Shown: piece by piece, positions 37,160-47,799 of the stretch
Layout: every line of letters starts with the position of its first letter
Numbering within the stretch: position 1 is the first letter of the stretch
Assembly: GCF_015864665.1 (NCBI RefSeq)
Contig: NZ_JADYWU010000001.1
Span: forward strand, 744,001 to 808,000
Source of the DNA: Salinibacterium sp. SWN167
GTDB taxonomy: Bacteria; Actinomycetota; Actinomycetes; Actinomycetales; Microbacteriaceae
Direction of reading: 5' to 3'
Length of the DNA: 64,000 bases
Translations under genes and position numbers: made by a program
The notes under the pieces: generated by a model
Databases searched by the model: none
The model's input: the letters and a program-made list of their open reading frames with translations, nothing else
What the model was told of the DNA's origin: nothing

Positions 37160-38200
37160 ATGGGAAAGAAATTAGTAGGGCTGGATATCGGCTCAACGGC
37201 AGTTCGTGCTGTTGAAGTCGAAAACCCGCACCTTCAGAAGCCAACGGTGCTTCGCTTCGGTGAAGTATCGCTGCCAGAGGGCGCTGTGCGCGCGGGCGAG
37301 GTCATTGACTCTGCCACCGTCACGGCATCCATTAAAAAGCTGTGGTCGGCAAACGGCTTTCGCACCCGCGATGTCGTAATCGGCTACGGCAACTCCAAGG
37401 TTGTCGCACGCGATGTAACGGTGCCACGACTTCCGCTGAACCAAGTGCGCGAGTCGCTGCCCTTCCAGGTGCAGGATCTCTTGCCCGTTCCTGCTTCGGA
37501 TGCCCTGCTCGACTTTTATCCCGCTGCTGAGTCAGAGGGCGAAAACGGTCCGATGCTGCAGGGAATGCTCGTCGCGGCGATCAAGGCGCCCGTTCTCGTG
37601 AACGTCAATGCTGCATCCGCCGGCGGTGTGACACCCGTCAACGTGGATCTCGCACCCTTTGCGCTCACGCGTTTGTTTTCCACGCCGGAGCTTTCGACGA
37701 TGACGACACTGTTGGTCGACATCGGAGCTTCGACGACCACGTTGGTCGCGTTGGAGGGTCACGTCCCTCACTTCATCCGCTTCCTTCCCAACGGTGGCGC
37801 TGACATCACCAAGGGAATTTCACAGCGCCTCGATATTTCAACGCGAGATGCAGAAGCAATTAAGCGTTCAGTCGGCGTTGTCGCAGCACGCGCGACGGCT
37901 GAGCAGCGCCCCGCGCTTGAAGTCTCGTTCGAACTGGTTAACGAAACGCTCATGGCGATTCGTGCCACGATCGCTTACTTCCAGAATGCACGCAATAACC
38001 GTGCGATCGATCGCATCGTCATGACTGGTGGCGGTTCACAGTTGTTGGGCCTCGTAGAAACAGTTTCTGAGTTCACGAAGACGCCGGCATCGTTGCCTGA
38101 CCCGTTCACTATGACCGCGGTCTCTCGTGGTCTCAAGGGAACCGGGTCGCCGTTCGATATGGCAGTGGCACTGGGATTGGTTACGGGGGTTTCCGCATGA
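37160..38200 (+). CDS. pilM: Pilus assembly protein PilM
   Basis: 346 residues from ATG 37160, preceded by GGGGGGAAC; the frame is open 75 bp upstream into pilD but without the family start. Actin-like fold: KLVGLDIGSTAVRAVEVE (phosphate 1), LLVDIGASTTTLVALEG, and IVMTGGGSQLLGLVE. PilM is cytoplasmic, binds the N-terminus of PilN and links the alignment complex to the ATPases. The stop overlaps the pilN ATG by 4 bp. Confidence 0.94.
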   Translation: MGKKLVGLDIGSTAVRAVEVENPHLQKPTVLRFGEVSLPEGAVRAGEVIDSATVTASIKKLWSANGFRTRDVVIGYGNSKVVARDVTVPRLPLNQVRESLPFQVQDLLPVPASDALLDFYPAAESEGENGPMLQGMLVAAIKAPVLVNVNAASAGGVTPVNVDLAPFALTRLFSTPELSTMTTLLVDIGASTTTLVALEGHVPHFIRFLPNGGADITKGISQRLDISTRDAEAIKRSVGVVAARATAEQRPALEVSFELVNETLMAIRATIAYFQNARNNRAIDRIVMTGGGSQLLGLVETVSEFTKTPASLPDPFTMTAVSRGLKGTGSPFDMAVALGLVTGVSA

Positions 38201-38994
38201 GCGACAATAAGCAAAAAGCACCTAAGGCTCGTAAGGAGCTCAAGGTTCCTACCGCGTACCCGCCCTACGTCAATCTGCTGCCGCCAGAAGTCGGTCAGAA
38301 GAAGGCAGCGGCCCGTGCTCGTGGCCGTGCAATTTTCGTTGCAATCATTGCGATTGGTGTCGTAGTCCTCGCGTCGGCGGGTATGAACCTGTATGCCCTG
38401 CAGCGCTACCTCGCGCTCGAGAACGCGCGCTCGCTCACCCAAAGCTTGCTCACGCAGCAGGGTGAATACAACGATGTTCGCGTCGCGAGTCAGATGGTGC
38501 AGTCCACGCAAAGCGCTCGGATCTTCGCCCTTTCTACCGAAATCTCGCTGAATAGCATCGTTCTTGGCCTCAACAAGCTACTCCCCAGTGCATCTGCAGT
38601 CGTGTCATACAGCTTTGAGACGTCGACCCCACTGCAGGCCTACGGCGAGTCGACATCGGTGCTTGACCCACTGCGAATCGGCCAGTTAGCAATGGAAGTC
38701 AACTTCCCGTCTGTTTCTGACGTTGACAAGTGGGTTCGTGCGGCGCAGAACGTCGACGGCGTCACGGATGCGACTCTTGTGACGGTCGAGATGGAGGAGG
38801 ATGGCTCCTACACCGCTGCGGTCATCATCTTCGTGAACGACGAAGCGTTGCTTCACCGGTTTGACGGGGTCGTTGCCGAAGCTGAAGAAGCTGAGGCCGA
38901 GCCCGCACCAGAGCCTGCGCCGGAACCAACGTCGACGCCAGCGCCGACTGAAGAACCGACCGAAGAATCGACTGAAGAGGGGAGCGGATCATGA
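38197..38994 (+). CDS. pilN: Pilus assembly protein PilN
   Basis: 265 residues. Near the N-terminus the PilM-binding motif YVNLLPPEV is present (~24-32), then one transmembrane segment (AIFVAIIAIGVVVLASAGMN) and a ferredoxin-like periplasmic-side domain. The C-terminus adds a Pro/Glu/Thr stalk (EPAPEPAPEPTSTPAPTEEP) not seen in Gram-negative PilN, perhaps spanning the thick cell wall. Overlaps pilM and pilO by 4 bp each. Confidence 0.9.
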   Translation: MSDNKQKAPKARKELKVPTAYPPYVNLLPPEVGQKKAAARARGRAIFVAIIAIGVVVLASAGMNLYALQRYLALENARSLTQSLLTQQGEYNDVRVASQMVQSTQSARIFALSTEISLNSIVLGLNKLLPSASAVVSYSFETSTPLQAYGESTSVLDPLRIGQLAMEVNFPSVSDVDKWVRAAQNVDGVTDATLVTVEMEEDGSYTAAVIIFVNDEALLHRFDGVVAEAEEAEAEPAPEPAPEPTSTPAPTEEPTEESTEEGSGS

Positions 38995-39698
38995 CCATGA
39001 CACGCCTGTGGACCTTGATCGGCGCAATCGCCGTGATCATCATTCTCGCCGGTGGTTACGCCGTCGGCGTGGGCCCTGCCTACAACGCGTCGGTGGATTC
39101 TGACGGGCAACTTGCTGATGTCGAATTGCAGAACCAGGTGAAAGCTACCGAGCTTGAACGGCTTAAGGCGCTCGACGAAAACTCGGAAGAATTGTTCGCC
39201 GAGCTCGAAGAGCTTCAGTTGGCTATCCCCGCTTCGCACGACACGTCGGTCTTTGCGGCCCAGCTTGCTGACCTCGCGGCAAAAGCGGGAGTCACGCTCA
39301 ACAGCGTCTCGTATGTGAGCGCTGAGCCCGCGTTGGCACCAGAGTCGGATGAAGCTCCCGCTGCGCCCGTCGAAGGCGAAGAAGACGCTGACGCGGATTC
39401 TCCGGCGGAGGTCGAGGCAGGCTCTGACGAGAACACCCAAGCAGTTGGTTCCGTGCCTGGGCTGGTAGCTGTTGCCGTCAGCATTGAGATCGAAGGCGAG
39501 TATGCCGCGGTCCATTCGTTCCTGGAACGAGTGCAGAAGGCCGTTCGTGCTTTTACCGTTGGGCAGGTCACTGTCGATGAGGGCGACGAGGCTGGCCAGT
39601 TTGAGCTTAAGGCAACCGGATACGTGTATGTGCTTCCTGGTGCGGAAGTTTCATCGGTCACCGCTGACGCAACCGGTGATGACTCGACTGTCGGATAG
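38991..39698 (+). CDS. pilO: Pilus assembly protein PilO
   Basis: 235 residues: one N-terminal transmembrane segment (TLIGAIAVIIILAGGYAVGVG), a coiled coil (VELQNQVKATELERLKALDE then NSEELFAELEELQ) and a ferredoxin-like domain interrupted by an acidic low-complexity insert (SDEAPAAPVEGEEDADADSP). The end VPGLVAVAVSIEIEGEYAAVHSFLERVQ...VGQVTVD matches PilO. Partner of PilN. Last gene of the pilus locus; pilP and pilQ are absent as expected for a monoderm. Confidence 0.9.
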   Translation: MTMTRLWTLIGAIAVIIILAGGYAVGVGPAYNASVDSDGQLADVELQNQVKATELERLKALDENSEELFAELEELQLAIPASHDTSVFAAQLADLAAKAGVTLNSVSYVSAEPALAPESDEAPAAPVEGEEDADADSPAEVEAGSDENTQAVGSVPGLVAVAVSIEIEGEYAAVHSFLERVQKAVRAFTVGQVTVDEGDEAGQFELKATGYVYVLPGAEVSSVTADATGDDSTVG

Positions 39699-39716
39699 CG
39701 TTTAGGTACGATTTGC

Positions 39717-39750
39717 AAGAACGCCACGACCTTTGGGTCGTGGCGTTCTT
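39717..39750 (+). terminator. Terminator after pilO
   Basis: AAGAACGCCACGACC (39717-39731) and GGTCGTGGCGTTCTT (39736-39750) pair perfectly over 15 bp with loop TTTG, followed by CTCGTTTCT. Ends the pilus operon. Confidence 0.93.
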
Positions 39751-39815
39751 CTCGTTTCTGAGGGTTGCTTCGGTAGACTGAGCGAATCAGTCGCTGGCAC
39801 GAGGAGGCATCAGTC

Positions 39816-40658
39816 ATGACCGATCCATCTGTAGAGCGTGGTTCTTCACCGGAGAACGACGACAACATCGAGGATGCTGTGGTTGTCGACGAGACCCCCG
39901 CTGCTTCTGACGCTGCAACGCCGCTTGTCGATCCCTTCGAGGCGCCTACTGCGCCCACTGAGTCTGCTGTGTACGACGACGCCACGCTCGAAGCTGAAGC
40001 GGAGCCTGTTGCGGAGCCCGCTCTGGTGGTGGCGCCCGAGATCGTCGCCGAGCCCGAGCCCGAGCCCGAGCCGGTGGTGGCCGAGACGACGGGAGCCGCT
40101 GCATCCGGTGAGCCCCGGGTCGTTTATGTGACTGCGCCGACGCCGCCGAAGGTTGCGGGCAACCGTGGATTCGGTATTTTCATTGCGCTGGCATCCACTG
40201 TCGCCTTCGCGATCGTTTTCGCCATCGCTGTCGTCATCATTGGTGCAGCCGAGTCGGGCCGAGTTGCGGTCGCTTTCGTGCAGGCGCCCTCGTTCTACGT
40301 TCCTGTCGCCTTCTTCGCACTTGGTGCCATCGTGATCGCGCTCATTGTGAACCGCGCAGGTTGGGCGGCACACGTCTTTTCGAGCATCATCGTGGGGCTC
40401 GTCGTGTACTTCGGTACAGTCGGCGCCCTCTTGCTCATCAACGGTGTCATTCAAAATACTCCGGAGCAGGCTCACGCAATGTTCCTTGCAGCGCTGGCGG
40501 ATCCGCTTGTGATCGCAGCCGGTTTGCTGGGCCGTGAGGTCTCGCTGTGGACGGGTGCGTTGGTCGCGAGACGAGGCCGCAAGGTCACGCAACGCAACGT
40601 GGATGCGCGTGCCAAGTGGGAAGCTGAGCTCGCGGAGAAAACTGCTGCTCAGCGCTAA
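39816..40658 (+). CDS. Hypothetical membrane protein with acidic Pro-rich N-terminus
   Basis: 280 residues, no family recognised. Residues 1-~105 are acidic and Pro/Ala/Glu-rich with a PEPEPEP run, likely cytoplasmic and disordered. Four transmembrane segments follow (GIFIALASTVAFAIVFAIAV; YVPVAFFALGAIVIALIV; SSIIVGLVVYFGTVGALLLI; ADPLVIAAGLLGREVSLW) and a basic C-terminal tail (RRGRKVTQRNVDARAKWEAE). The ATG follows GAGGAGGC-like sequence (ACGAGGAGGCATCAGTC). Flanked by the pilO terminator and the str-operon promoter, so probably monocistronic. Confidence 0.75.
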   Translation: MTDPSVERGSSPENDDNIEDAVVVDETPAASDAATPLVDPFEAPTAPTESAVYDDATLEAEAEPVAEPALVVAPEIVAEPEPEPEPVVAETTGAAASGEPRVVYVTAPTPPKVAGNRGFGIFIALASTVAFAIVFAIAVVIIGAAESGRVAVAFVQAPSFYVPVAFFALGAIVIALIVNRAGWAAHVFSSIIVGLVVYFGTVGALLLINGVIQNTPEQAHAMFLAALADPLVIAAGLLGREVSLWTGALVARRGRKVTQRNVDARAKWEAELAEKTAAQR

Positions 40659-40993
40659 AGTCTCTGCCGTGCACGCGTGCCCTGTTCTGGAGCCTGCGTG
40701 TGGGCTGTGACCATTTGACCCCGGCCTATCCCGGGGGCTATTCTTTCTGAGGTGTGCGCTTTGTCGTGCGCTTAAGCCATGCCTCTCGAGGATTACCGCT
40801 CACGCGGGGTTTAGGCGCGAGTCACTCCACACCACAGGGTTCGACCTTCCGGTTGGCCCCCACGGCATACCCACAAACCAACCGATCAGTTCGGTAGGGG
40901 CGTGGGTCCAGATGAACTCGGTGTTCTGAAAAGAACGTCGAATGCTAACCATCATGACGCTGTCACCGTGCAGCAAAATCAAGGAGTAATTTA
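40659..40993 (+). promoter_or_regulatory. str operon promoter and leader
   Basis: 335 bp without a gene. TTGACC (40715-40720) and TATTCT (40739-40744), 18 bp apart, form a good primary-sigma promoter. That implies a leader of about 240 nt before rpsL, long enough for regulation; I see no extended hairpin as clear as the ones in the S10 leader. AAGGAG (40981-40986) is the rpsL ribosome site. Confidence 0.65.
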
Positions 40994-41368
40994 GTGCCCA
41001 CCATTCAGCAGTTGGTGCGTAAGGGACGCTCGCCGAAGGTCGTCAAGACCAAAACGCCCGCCCTTAAGTCCAACCCGCAGCAGCGCGGCGTTTGCACGCG
41101 CGTCTACACAACAACTCCGAAGAAGCCGAACTCGGCTCTTCGCAAGGTTGCTCGTGTCAAGCTTTCTAACGGTACCGAGGTCACGGCCTACATTCCCGGT
41201 GAAGGTCACAACCTTCAAGAGCACTCGATGGTGCTCATCCGCGGTGGTCGTGTAAAGGACCTCCCCGGTGTTCGCTACAAGATCGTTCGCGGAGCGCTCG
41301 ACACCCAGGCCGTTAAGAACCGTAAGCAGGCTCGTAGCCTCTACGGCGCGAAGAAGGATAAGAAGTAA
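40994..41368 (+). CDS. rpsL: Ribosomal protein S12
   Basis: 124 residues from GTG 40994. Decoding-centre protein. The streptomycin-resistance positions are wild type: [16 protein letters not shown] (Lys42/43 region) and [18 protein letters not shown] (Lys88 region), so no ribosomal streptomycin resistance is expected. First gene of the str operon; its stop overlaps the rpsG ATG (TAATG). Confidence 0.99.
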   Translation: MPTIQQLVRKGRSPKVVKTKTPALKSNPQQRGVCTRVYTTTPKKPNSALRKVARVKLSNGTEVTAYIPGEGHNLQEHSMVLIRGGRVKDLPGVRYKIVRGALDTQAVKNRKQARSLYGAKKDKK

Positions 41369-41838
41369 TGCCTCGTAAAGGACCAGCACCAAAGCGTCCC
41401 GTAGTCGCAGACCCGGTTTACGGCGCACCCATTGTCAGCCAGCTTGTCAACAAGATTCTTCTTGATGGCAAGAAGGGCCTTGCTGAGCGCATCGTTTACG
41501 GCGCACTCGAAGGCGTAACCGAGAAGACCGGCCAAGACGCCGTTGTCACGCTCAAGAAGGCTCTCGATAACGTTCGCCCGACCCTCGAGGTCAAGTCGCG
41601 TCGTGTCGGTGGATCGACCTACCAGGTTCCTGTTGAGGTCAAGTCGCACCGTGCTAACACGCTCGCATTGCGTTGGCTCACGAGCTACGCAAAGGGTCGT
41701 CGTGAAAAGACGATGACTGAGCGTCTCACCAACGAGATCTTGGACGCATCGAATGGCCTTGGCGCCGCTGTAAAGCGCCGCGAAGACACCCACAAGATGG
41801 CCGAGTCGAACAAGGCATTCGCTCACTACCGCTGGTAG
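41368..41838 (+). CDS. rpsG: Ribosomal protein S7
   Basis: 156 residues, the standard length: [42 protein letters not shown], and ending [14 protein letters not shown]. Head-domain 16S rRNA-binding assembly protein. One-base overlap with rpsL; followed by an 89-bp gap containing a strong hairpin before fusA. Confidence 0.99.
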   Translation: MPRKGPAPKRPVVADPVYGAPIVSQLVNKILLDGKKGLAERIVYGALEGVTEKTGQDAVVTLKKALDNVRPTLEVKSRRVGGSTYQVPVEVKSHRANTLALRWLTSYAKGRREKTMTERLTNEILDASNGLGAAVKRREDTHKMAESNKAFAHYRW

Positions 41839-41851
41839 TCAGCACCTCGCA

Positions 41852-41886
41852 GTGAGGCGGGTCAGACGCTGTCTGGCTCGCTTCAC
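41852..41886 (+). promoter_or_regulatory. Long hairpin between rpsG and fusA
   Basis: A 16-bp stem (allowing G·U pairs) from GTGAGGCGGGTCAGAC (41852-41867), loop GCT, to GTCTGGCTCGCTTCAC (41871-41886). No U tract follows and fusA begins 41 bp later, so it may act as an mRNA regulatory or processing element, perhaps an S7 target, rather than a terminator. Confidence 0.6.
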
Positions 41887-41927
41887 TCTTGAGATTCTCG
41901 CTTCACCAACATACTTCGGAGGAACCT

Positions 41928-44042
41928 GTGGCACAGGACGTGCTCACCGACCTGACTAAGGTCCGCAACATTGGCATCATGGCTCACATCGATGCCGGCA
42001 AGACCACTACGACTGAGCGCATCCTGTTCTACACGGGTGTAAACCACAAAATTGGTGAAACTCACGATGGTGCGTCGACTACTGACTGGATGGAGCAGGA
42101 GCAAGAGCGTGGCATCACGATCACGTCCGCTGCTGTGACCTGTTACTGGGACAAAAACCAGATCAACATCATCGACACCCCCGGCCACGTTGACTTCACG
42201 GTTGAGGTGGAGCGTTCGCTCCGCGTTCTCGACGGTGCAGTCGCTGTGTTCGACGGTAAAGAGGGTGTTGAGCCGCAGTCGGAGACTGTATGGCGCCAGG
42301 CCGACAAGTACGACGTTCCTCGCATCTGCTTCGTCAACAAGATGGACAAGATGGGCGCGGACTTCTACTACACGGTAGACACCATCGTGAAGCGCCTCGG
42401 TGCTCGTCCCCTCGTTATCCAGCTCCCCATCGGACTCGAGTCTGAGTTCGAGGGTGTTGTTGACCTCGTTGAGATGCGTGCACTCACGTGGCGCGGCGAC
42501 TCCAAGGGTGACGTTCAGATGGGCGCCAAGTACGCCATCGAAGAGATCCCCGAAGACCTCAAGGAGAAAGCTGCGGAATACCGCACCGCTCTGCTCGAGG
42601 TTGTCGCTGAGACCGACGACGCCATCATGGAGCGTTACTTCGCCGGCGAAGAGATCAGCGTTGCTGAGATCAAGGCTGCGATCCGTAAGCTCACCGTCAA
42701 CAGCGAGATCTACCCGGTTCTCTGTGGTTCTGCTTTCAAGAACCGCGGCGTTCAGCCGATGCTCGACGCTGTTATCGACTACCTTCCCTCGCCGGTTGAC
42801 GTGCCTCCCATGGAAGCACGCGACCCCCGCGATGAAGACAAGATCATCATCCGCAAGCCTGACGCTTCGGAGCCGTTCTCGGCTCTGGCCTTCAAGGTTG
42901 CTGTGCACCCCTTCTTCGGTCGCCTCACGTACATTCGCGTGTACTCGGGACACCTTGACTCTGGTGGAGCTGTTGCTAACTCCACCAAGGGCAAGAAGGA
43001 GCGCATCGGAAAGATCTTCCAGATGGCTGCTAACAAGGAAATCCCTGTCGACAGCGTTACCGCTGGACACATCTACGCCGTCATTGGCCTCAAGGACACC
43101 ACGACTGGTGACACGCTGTGTGACCCGAACGACCAGGTCGTTCTTGAGTCGATGACATTCCCTGAGCCCGTGATCGAGGTAGCGATCGAGCCGAAGACGA
43201 AGGCTGACCAAGAGAAGCTTGGTATTGCTATTCAGAAGCTCGCTGAAGAAGACCCCACGTTCCGTACCGAACAGAACCAGGAAACTGGCCAGACGGTAAT
43301 CAAGGGAATGGGTGAACTTCACCTCGACATCCTCGTAGACCGCATGAAGCGCGAATTCAACGTTGAAGCCAACGTTGGTAAGCCGCAGGTTGCGTACCGC
43401 GAGACCATCCGCCGCATCGTGGACAAGCACGACTACACCCACAAGAAGCAGACGGGTGGATCGGGACAGTTCGCTAAGGTCCAGATCTCGCTCGAGCCGA
43501 TGGAGGTTGAAGGCGACAAGATTTACGAATTCGTAAATAAGGTCACCGGTGGCCGTATTCCTCGTGAATACATTGGCTCAATCGACCAGGGTTTCCAGGC
43601 ATCGATGAACGTCGGAATCCTCGCAGGATTCCCGATGGTCGGCGTCAAGGGAATCATCCTCGATGGTGCTGCTCACGATGTTGACTCGTCAGAAATGGCG
43701 TTCAAGATCGCGGGAACCATGGCATTCAAAGAGGCAGCGCGCAAGGCTGACCCAGTTCTCCTCGAGCCGCTCATGGCGGTCGAGGTTCGTACTCCCGAGG
43801 AGTACATGGGAGACGTCATCGGTGACCTTAACAGTCGCCGCGGACAGATCCAGTCCATGGAGGACGCGACCGGCGTAAAGGTCGTTCGCGCCCACGTACC
43901 ACTGTCGGAAATGTTCGGCTACGTCGGTGACTTGAGGTCCAAGACTTCAGGTCGTGCGGTGTACTCGATGACGTTCGACAGTTACTCTGAGGTTCCCCGC
44001 GCGGTAGCTGACGAGATTGTTGCAAAGAACAAGGGCGAGTAA
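41928..44042 (+). CDS. fusA: Elongation factor G
   Basis: 704 residues from GTG 41928, with CGGAGGA upstream; 13 in-frame residues further upstream lack a ribosome site. GTPase motifs: [16 protein letters not shown] (P-loop), [15 protein letters not shown] (switch I), [20 protein letters not shown] (switch II) and NKMDKMG. All five domains by length. Drives ribosomal translocation and recycling. Third gene of the str operon. Confidence 0.99.
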   Translation: MAQDVLTDLTKVRNIGIMAHIDAGKTTTTERILFYTGVNHKIGETHDGASTTDWMEQEQERGITITSAAVTCYWDKNQINIIDTPGHVDFTVEVERSLRVLDGAVAVFDGKEGVEPQSETVWRQADKYDVPRICFVNKMDKMGADFYYTVDTIVKRLGARPLVIQLPIGLESEFEGVVDLVEMRALTWRGDSKGDVQMGAKYAIEEIPEDLKEKAAEYRTALLEVVAETDDAIMERYFAGEEISVAEIKAAIRKLTVNSEIYPVLCGSAFKNRGVQPMLDAVIDYLPSPVDVPPMEARDPRDEDKIIIRKPDASEPFSALAFKVAVHPFFGRLTYIRVYSGHLDSGGAVANSTKGKKERIGKIFQMAANKEIPVDSVTAGHIYAVIGLKDTTTGDTLCDPNDQVVLESMTFPEPVIEVAIEPKTKADQEKLGIAIQKLAEEDPTFRTEQNQETGQTVIKGMGELHLDILVDRMKREFNVEANVGKPQVAYRETIRRIVDKHDYTHKKQTGGSGQFAKVQISLEPMEVEGDKIYEFVNKVTGGRIPREYIGSIDQGFQASMNVGILAGFPMVGVKGIILDGAAHDVDSSEMAFKIAGTMAFKEAARKADPVLLEPLMAVEVRTPEEYMGDVIGDLNSRRGQIQSMEDATGVKVVRAHVPLSEMFGYVGDLRSKTSGRAVYSMTFDSYSEVPRAVADEIVAKNKGE

Positions 44043-44151
44043 TCGCCGCACTACCAGCGCGCAACTAACATAGATACACACCAACTTGCGAAACATTCGG
44101 CAGTGAAAAGTCGTCGGGTGCAGAGCAACCGAGTCCTGAGGAGGACCCACA

Positions 44152-45345
<1,194 letters not shown>

Positions 45346-45360
45346 GCTCAGTAACTAATT

Positions 45361-45399
45361 ACGACGAGGGTCGAGCCGAAAGGCTCGGCCCTTCGTCGT
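45361..45399 (+). terminator. tuf terminator, shared with IclR gene
   Basis: ACGACGAGGGTCGAGCC (45361-45377), loop GAAA, GGCTCGGCCCTTCGTCGT (45382-45399), with one bulged base and one G·T pair, followed by TTAACC. Directly abuts the convergent iclR-like stop, so it probably works in both directions. Confidence 0.88.
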
Positions 45400-46167
45400 T
45401 TAACCAGCGCGGCCGGTGAGCCTCGAGGTGAGGGCGCGAGCGGCGGCCATTGTGGCCTGGCCGAGCGCGTCCCACTGGTCTTCGACGGCATCCGTTCTGA
45501 AAGTGAGCCCGATCGCTGCCGAAGGGTAGCCATTGCGGTCGAACGCTGCAGCGCCAACCGAGGCATACTCCGCAGTGATGTCGCCCACTTCGCTCGCCCA
45601 GCCGCGCTCACGAGTCGCAGCCAGTAGCCGGTCGAGTTCTGCCAGTGTGTTCGGCCCTGCGGTCTGGCGCCGGGTAAGGCTGCTGCGCGCGGGATAGAGC
45701 GCTCGCACTTGCGGAGCAGTCAGTTGCGCCAGCATGGCTCGGCCAGTCGCAGTCAAATGCGCGGGAAGTTTGACGCCAACAGCCGAAACAGTGGTGGGCG
45801 CTCGGGTTCCTTGCACTCGAGCGGCGTAACTGACATCCGCACCGCTGAGCACGGCAAGGTGCGCGACAACCGGGATCGGGGCTTCGGCCGCGAGGCTCCG
45901 CATGAGCGGGCTAGCGAGTGCGGAGAGCCGTTCGCTACGCAGTGCAGACGTGCCGATCTCGGAGACGAGGGAGCTCAACCCATAGGTGCGGTCTTCGGGG
46001 TAATGCACCACGAATCCTTCGTCGATCATGACGGTAAGCAGCTGGTAGACGGAAGACCGGGGGAGCGCTAGCTCGCGCGCCAAAGCAGAGGCGGGCACAG
46101 GCCCTTTGCGGGTCGCGAGGTGGCGCAGCACAGCCATGGTGTTGCGCGCGGCAGGAATGTTGGACAC
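45400..46167 (-). CDS. IclR-family transcription regulator of hut operon
   Basis: 255 residues from GTG 46167 (MSNIPAARNTMAVLRHL), four bases after AGGAG; the frame is open upstream to 46341 but that would run through the divergent operator region and into hutH. N-terminal winged helix (PASALARELALPRSSVYQLL, DEGFV) and C-terminal IclR effector domain (SGADVSYAARVQGTRAP, LPAHLTATGRAMLA, DITAEYASVGAAAFDRNGYP). Divergent from hutH, so most likely the histidine-utilisation regulator, perhaps responding to urocanate (inference). Confidence 0.88.
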   Translation of the reverse strand: MSNIPAARNTMAVLRHLATRKGPVPASALARELALPRSSVYQLLTVMIDEGFVVHYPEDRTYGLSSLVSEIGTSALRSERLSALASPLMRSLAAEAPIPVVAHLAVLSGADVSYAARVQGTRAPTTVSAVGVKLPAHLTATGRAMLAQLTAPQVRALYPARSSLTRRQTAGPNTLAELDRLLAATRERGWASEVGDITAEYASVGAAAFDRNGYPSAAIGLTFRTDAVEDQWDALGQATMAAARALTSRLTGRAG

Positions 46168-46175
46168 GCGGCTCC

Positions 46176-46207
46176 TGTCTGGTATTTCAGACACCATATC
46201 GCGATAT
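46176..46207. promoter_or_regulatory. Candidate IclR operators between iclR and hutH
   Basis: Two dyads side by side: TGTCTG-GTATTT-CAGACA (46176-46193) and the perfect 12-bp palindrome ATATCGCGATAT (46196-46207). They occupy the 79-bp divergent intergenic region between the regulator and hutH, the expected place for autorepression and hut control. Confidence 0.6.
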
Positions 46208-46246
46208 CCACTCGTGGCGGAGGGGCGATGCGCGTTCACTGGGATC

Positions 46247-47791
46247 ATGACCTCAGCCCCCGGCCAAACAGTGACCATCGGCGTCGGCGCCGCGAGCATC
46301 TCCGATGTTGTGGCGGTCGCGCGCCACGGTGCACCCGTCACGATCTCGCCCGAAGCAACGAGCGCGATGGTTGCGTCGCGTGCGGTGATTGAAGCGTTGG
46401 CCGAAGACGTGCGCCCGCACTACGGTGTCTCCACCGGTTTTGGCGCGCTGGCGACAAAGCACATCGCCCCCGAGCAGCGCCTGCAACTGCAGCGGTCACT
46501 CGTGCGCAGTCACGCGGCAAGTTCCGGTGCGGAAATTGCCGACGAAGTGGTGCGGGCCACGATGCTGTTGCGACTCTCGACGATGGCCACCGGGCGCACC
46601 GGCGTGCGGCCTGTCGTTGCGGAAACCTACGCGGCTCTGCTGAACGCGGGGATCACCCCCATCGTTGGTGAGTACGGCAGCCTCGGCTGTTCCGGAGACC
46701 TCGCTCCGCTCGCGCATTGCGCGCTTGCGGTGATGGGCGAGGGCGACGTACGCGTTGCGGGCGAGCAGCTGCCGGCATCCGCTGCGCTGAAAGCCGCCGG
46801 AATTACCCCAGTTGTTTTGCACGAGAAAGAGGGCTTGGCGCTGATCAACGGCACCGATGGGATGCTCGGCATGCTGTCGTTGGCGATTACTGATCTTGAG
46901 GCGTTGCTCACCACCGCCGACCTGTCCGCTGCCATGAGCGTGGAGGGTTTGGCGGGAACCGACCGAGTCTTCGCGGAGGACCTGCATGCCCTCCGGCCTC
47001 ATCCGGGTCAGGCGCAGTCGGCAGCCAACATGCGCGCGGTGCTTCGAGACTCCGACACGATTGCGGCCCACGCTACGAGAGGCTTCACGCGGGTGCAGGA
47101 TGCCTACTCGTTGCGGTGCGCGCCCCAAGTTCACGGAGCGGCGCGCGACACGGTTAATCACACGCGTCGGGTGGCCGAGCGTGAGCTTATGAGCGCGATC
47201 GACAACCCGGTGGTGACGGTGGATGGCCGGCTGGAATCCAACGGCAATTTCCATGGGGCCCCGGTTGGCTACGCTCTCGACTTCTTGGCGATAGTTGCCG
47301 CGGATGTTGCGAGCATGAGCGAGCGTCGCACTGACCGATTCCTCGACAGCAATCGCAGCGGCGGCCTTAACGCGTTTCTGGCCGACGATCCCGGGGTGGA
47401 CTCTGGGCACATGATCGCGCAGTACACCCAGGCGGGAATCGTCAGCGAGATGAAAAGGATGGCGGCGCCGGCATCCGTCGATTCAATTCCGACGAGCGCG
47501 ATGCAGGAAGACCACGTCTCGATGGGGTGGAGCGCTGGTTTGAAGCTTCGCCGCAGTATCGATGGGTTGTCGCGCGTGATCGCCATCGAGTTGCTGACGT
47601 CGGCGCGGGGAATCGAGATGCGCGGCGAGCGACCATCGCCGGTGTCAGCGGCGGTGATCGCGAACTTGCGCGAGCACGTTCCCGCCGCAGGGCCCGACCG
47701 TTATTTGGCCCCCGACATTGCGGCGAGCGTTGCGCTTGTGCAGTCGGGCGCACTCTTGTCCGCCGCACGCACCATTACCGAACTCAGCTAG
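46247..47791 (+). CDS. hutH: Histidine ammonia-lyase
   Basis: 514 residues from ATG 46247 ([20 protein letters not shown]). Converts histidine to urocanate and ammonia. The MIO prosthetic group forms from an X-Ser-Gly triad; here it is Cys148-Ser149-Gly150 ([14 protein letters not shown]) instead of the commoner Ala-Ser-Gly. Conserved [20 protein letters not shown] and [12 protein letters not shown] are present. The nearest purine-rich site (GGAGGGG, 46219-46225) is 20 bases away, so the start is a little uncertain. hutU follows after 8 bp. Confidence 0.97.
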   Translation: MTSAPGQTVTIGVGAASISDVVAVARHGAPVTISPEATSAMVASRAVIEALAEDVRPHYGVSTGFGALATKHIAPEQRLQLQRSLVRSHAASSGAEIADEVVRATMLLRLSTMATGRTGVRPVVAETYAALLNAGITPIVGEYGSLGCSGDLAPLAHCALAVMGEGDVRVAGEQLPASAALKAAGITPVVLHEKEGLALINGTDGMLGMLSLAITDLEALLTTADLSAAMSVEGLAGTDRVFAEDLHALRPHPGQAQSAANMRAVLRDSDTIAAHATRGFTRVQDAYSLRCAPQVHGAARDTVNHTRRVAERELMSAIDNPVVTVDGRLESNGNFHGAPVGYALDFLAIVAADVASMSERRTDRFLDSNRSGGLNAFLADDPGVDSGHMIAQYTQAGIVSEMKRMAAPASVDSIPTSAMQEDHVSMGWSAGLKLRRSIDGLSRVIAIELLTSARGIEMRGERPSPVSAAVIANLREHVPAAGPDRYLAPDIAASVALVQSGALLSAARTITELS

Positions 47792-47799
47792 GAGACGTC

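Noticed and set aside
41100-41300. Possible streptomycin-resistance changes in rpsL
   Set aside because: TPKKPNS and [11 protein letters not shown] regions are wild type.
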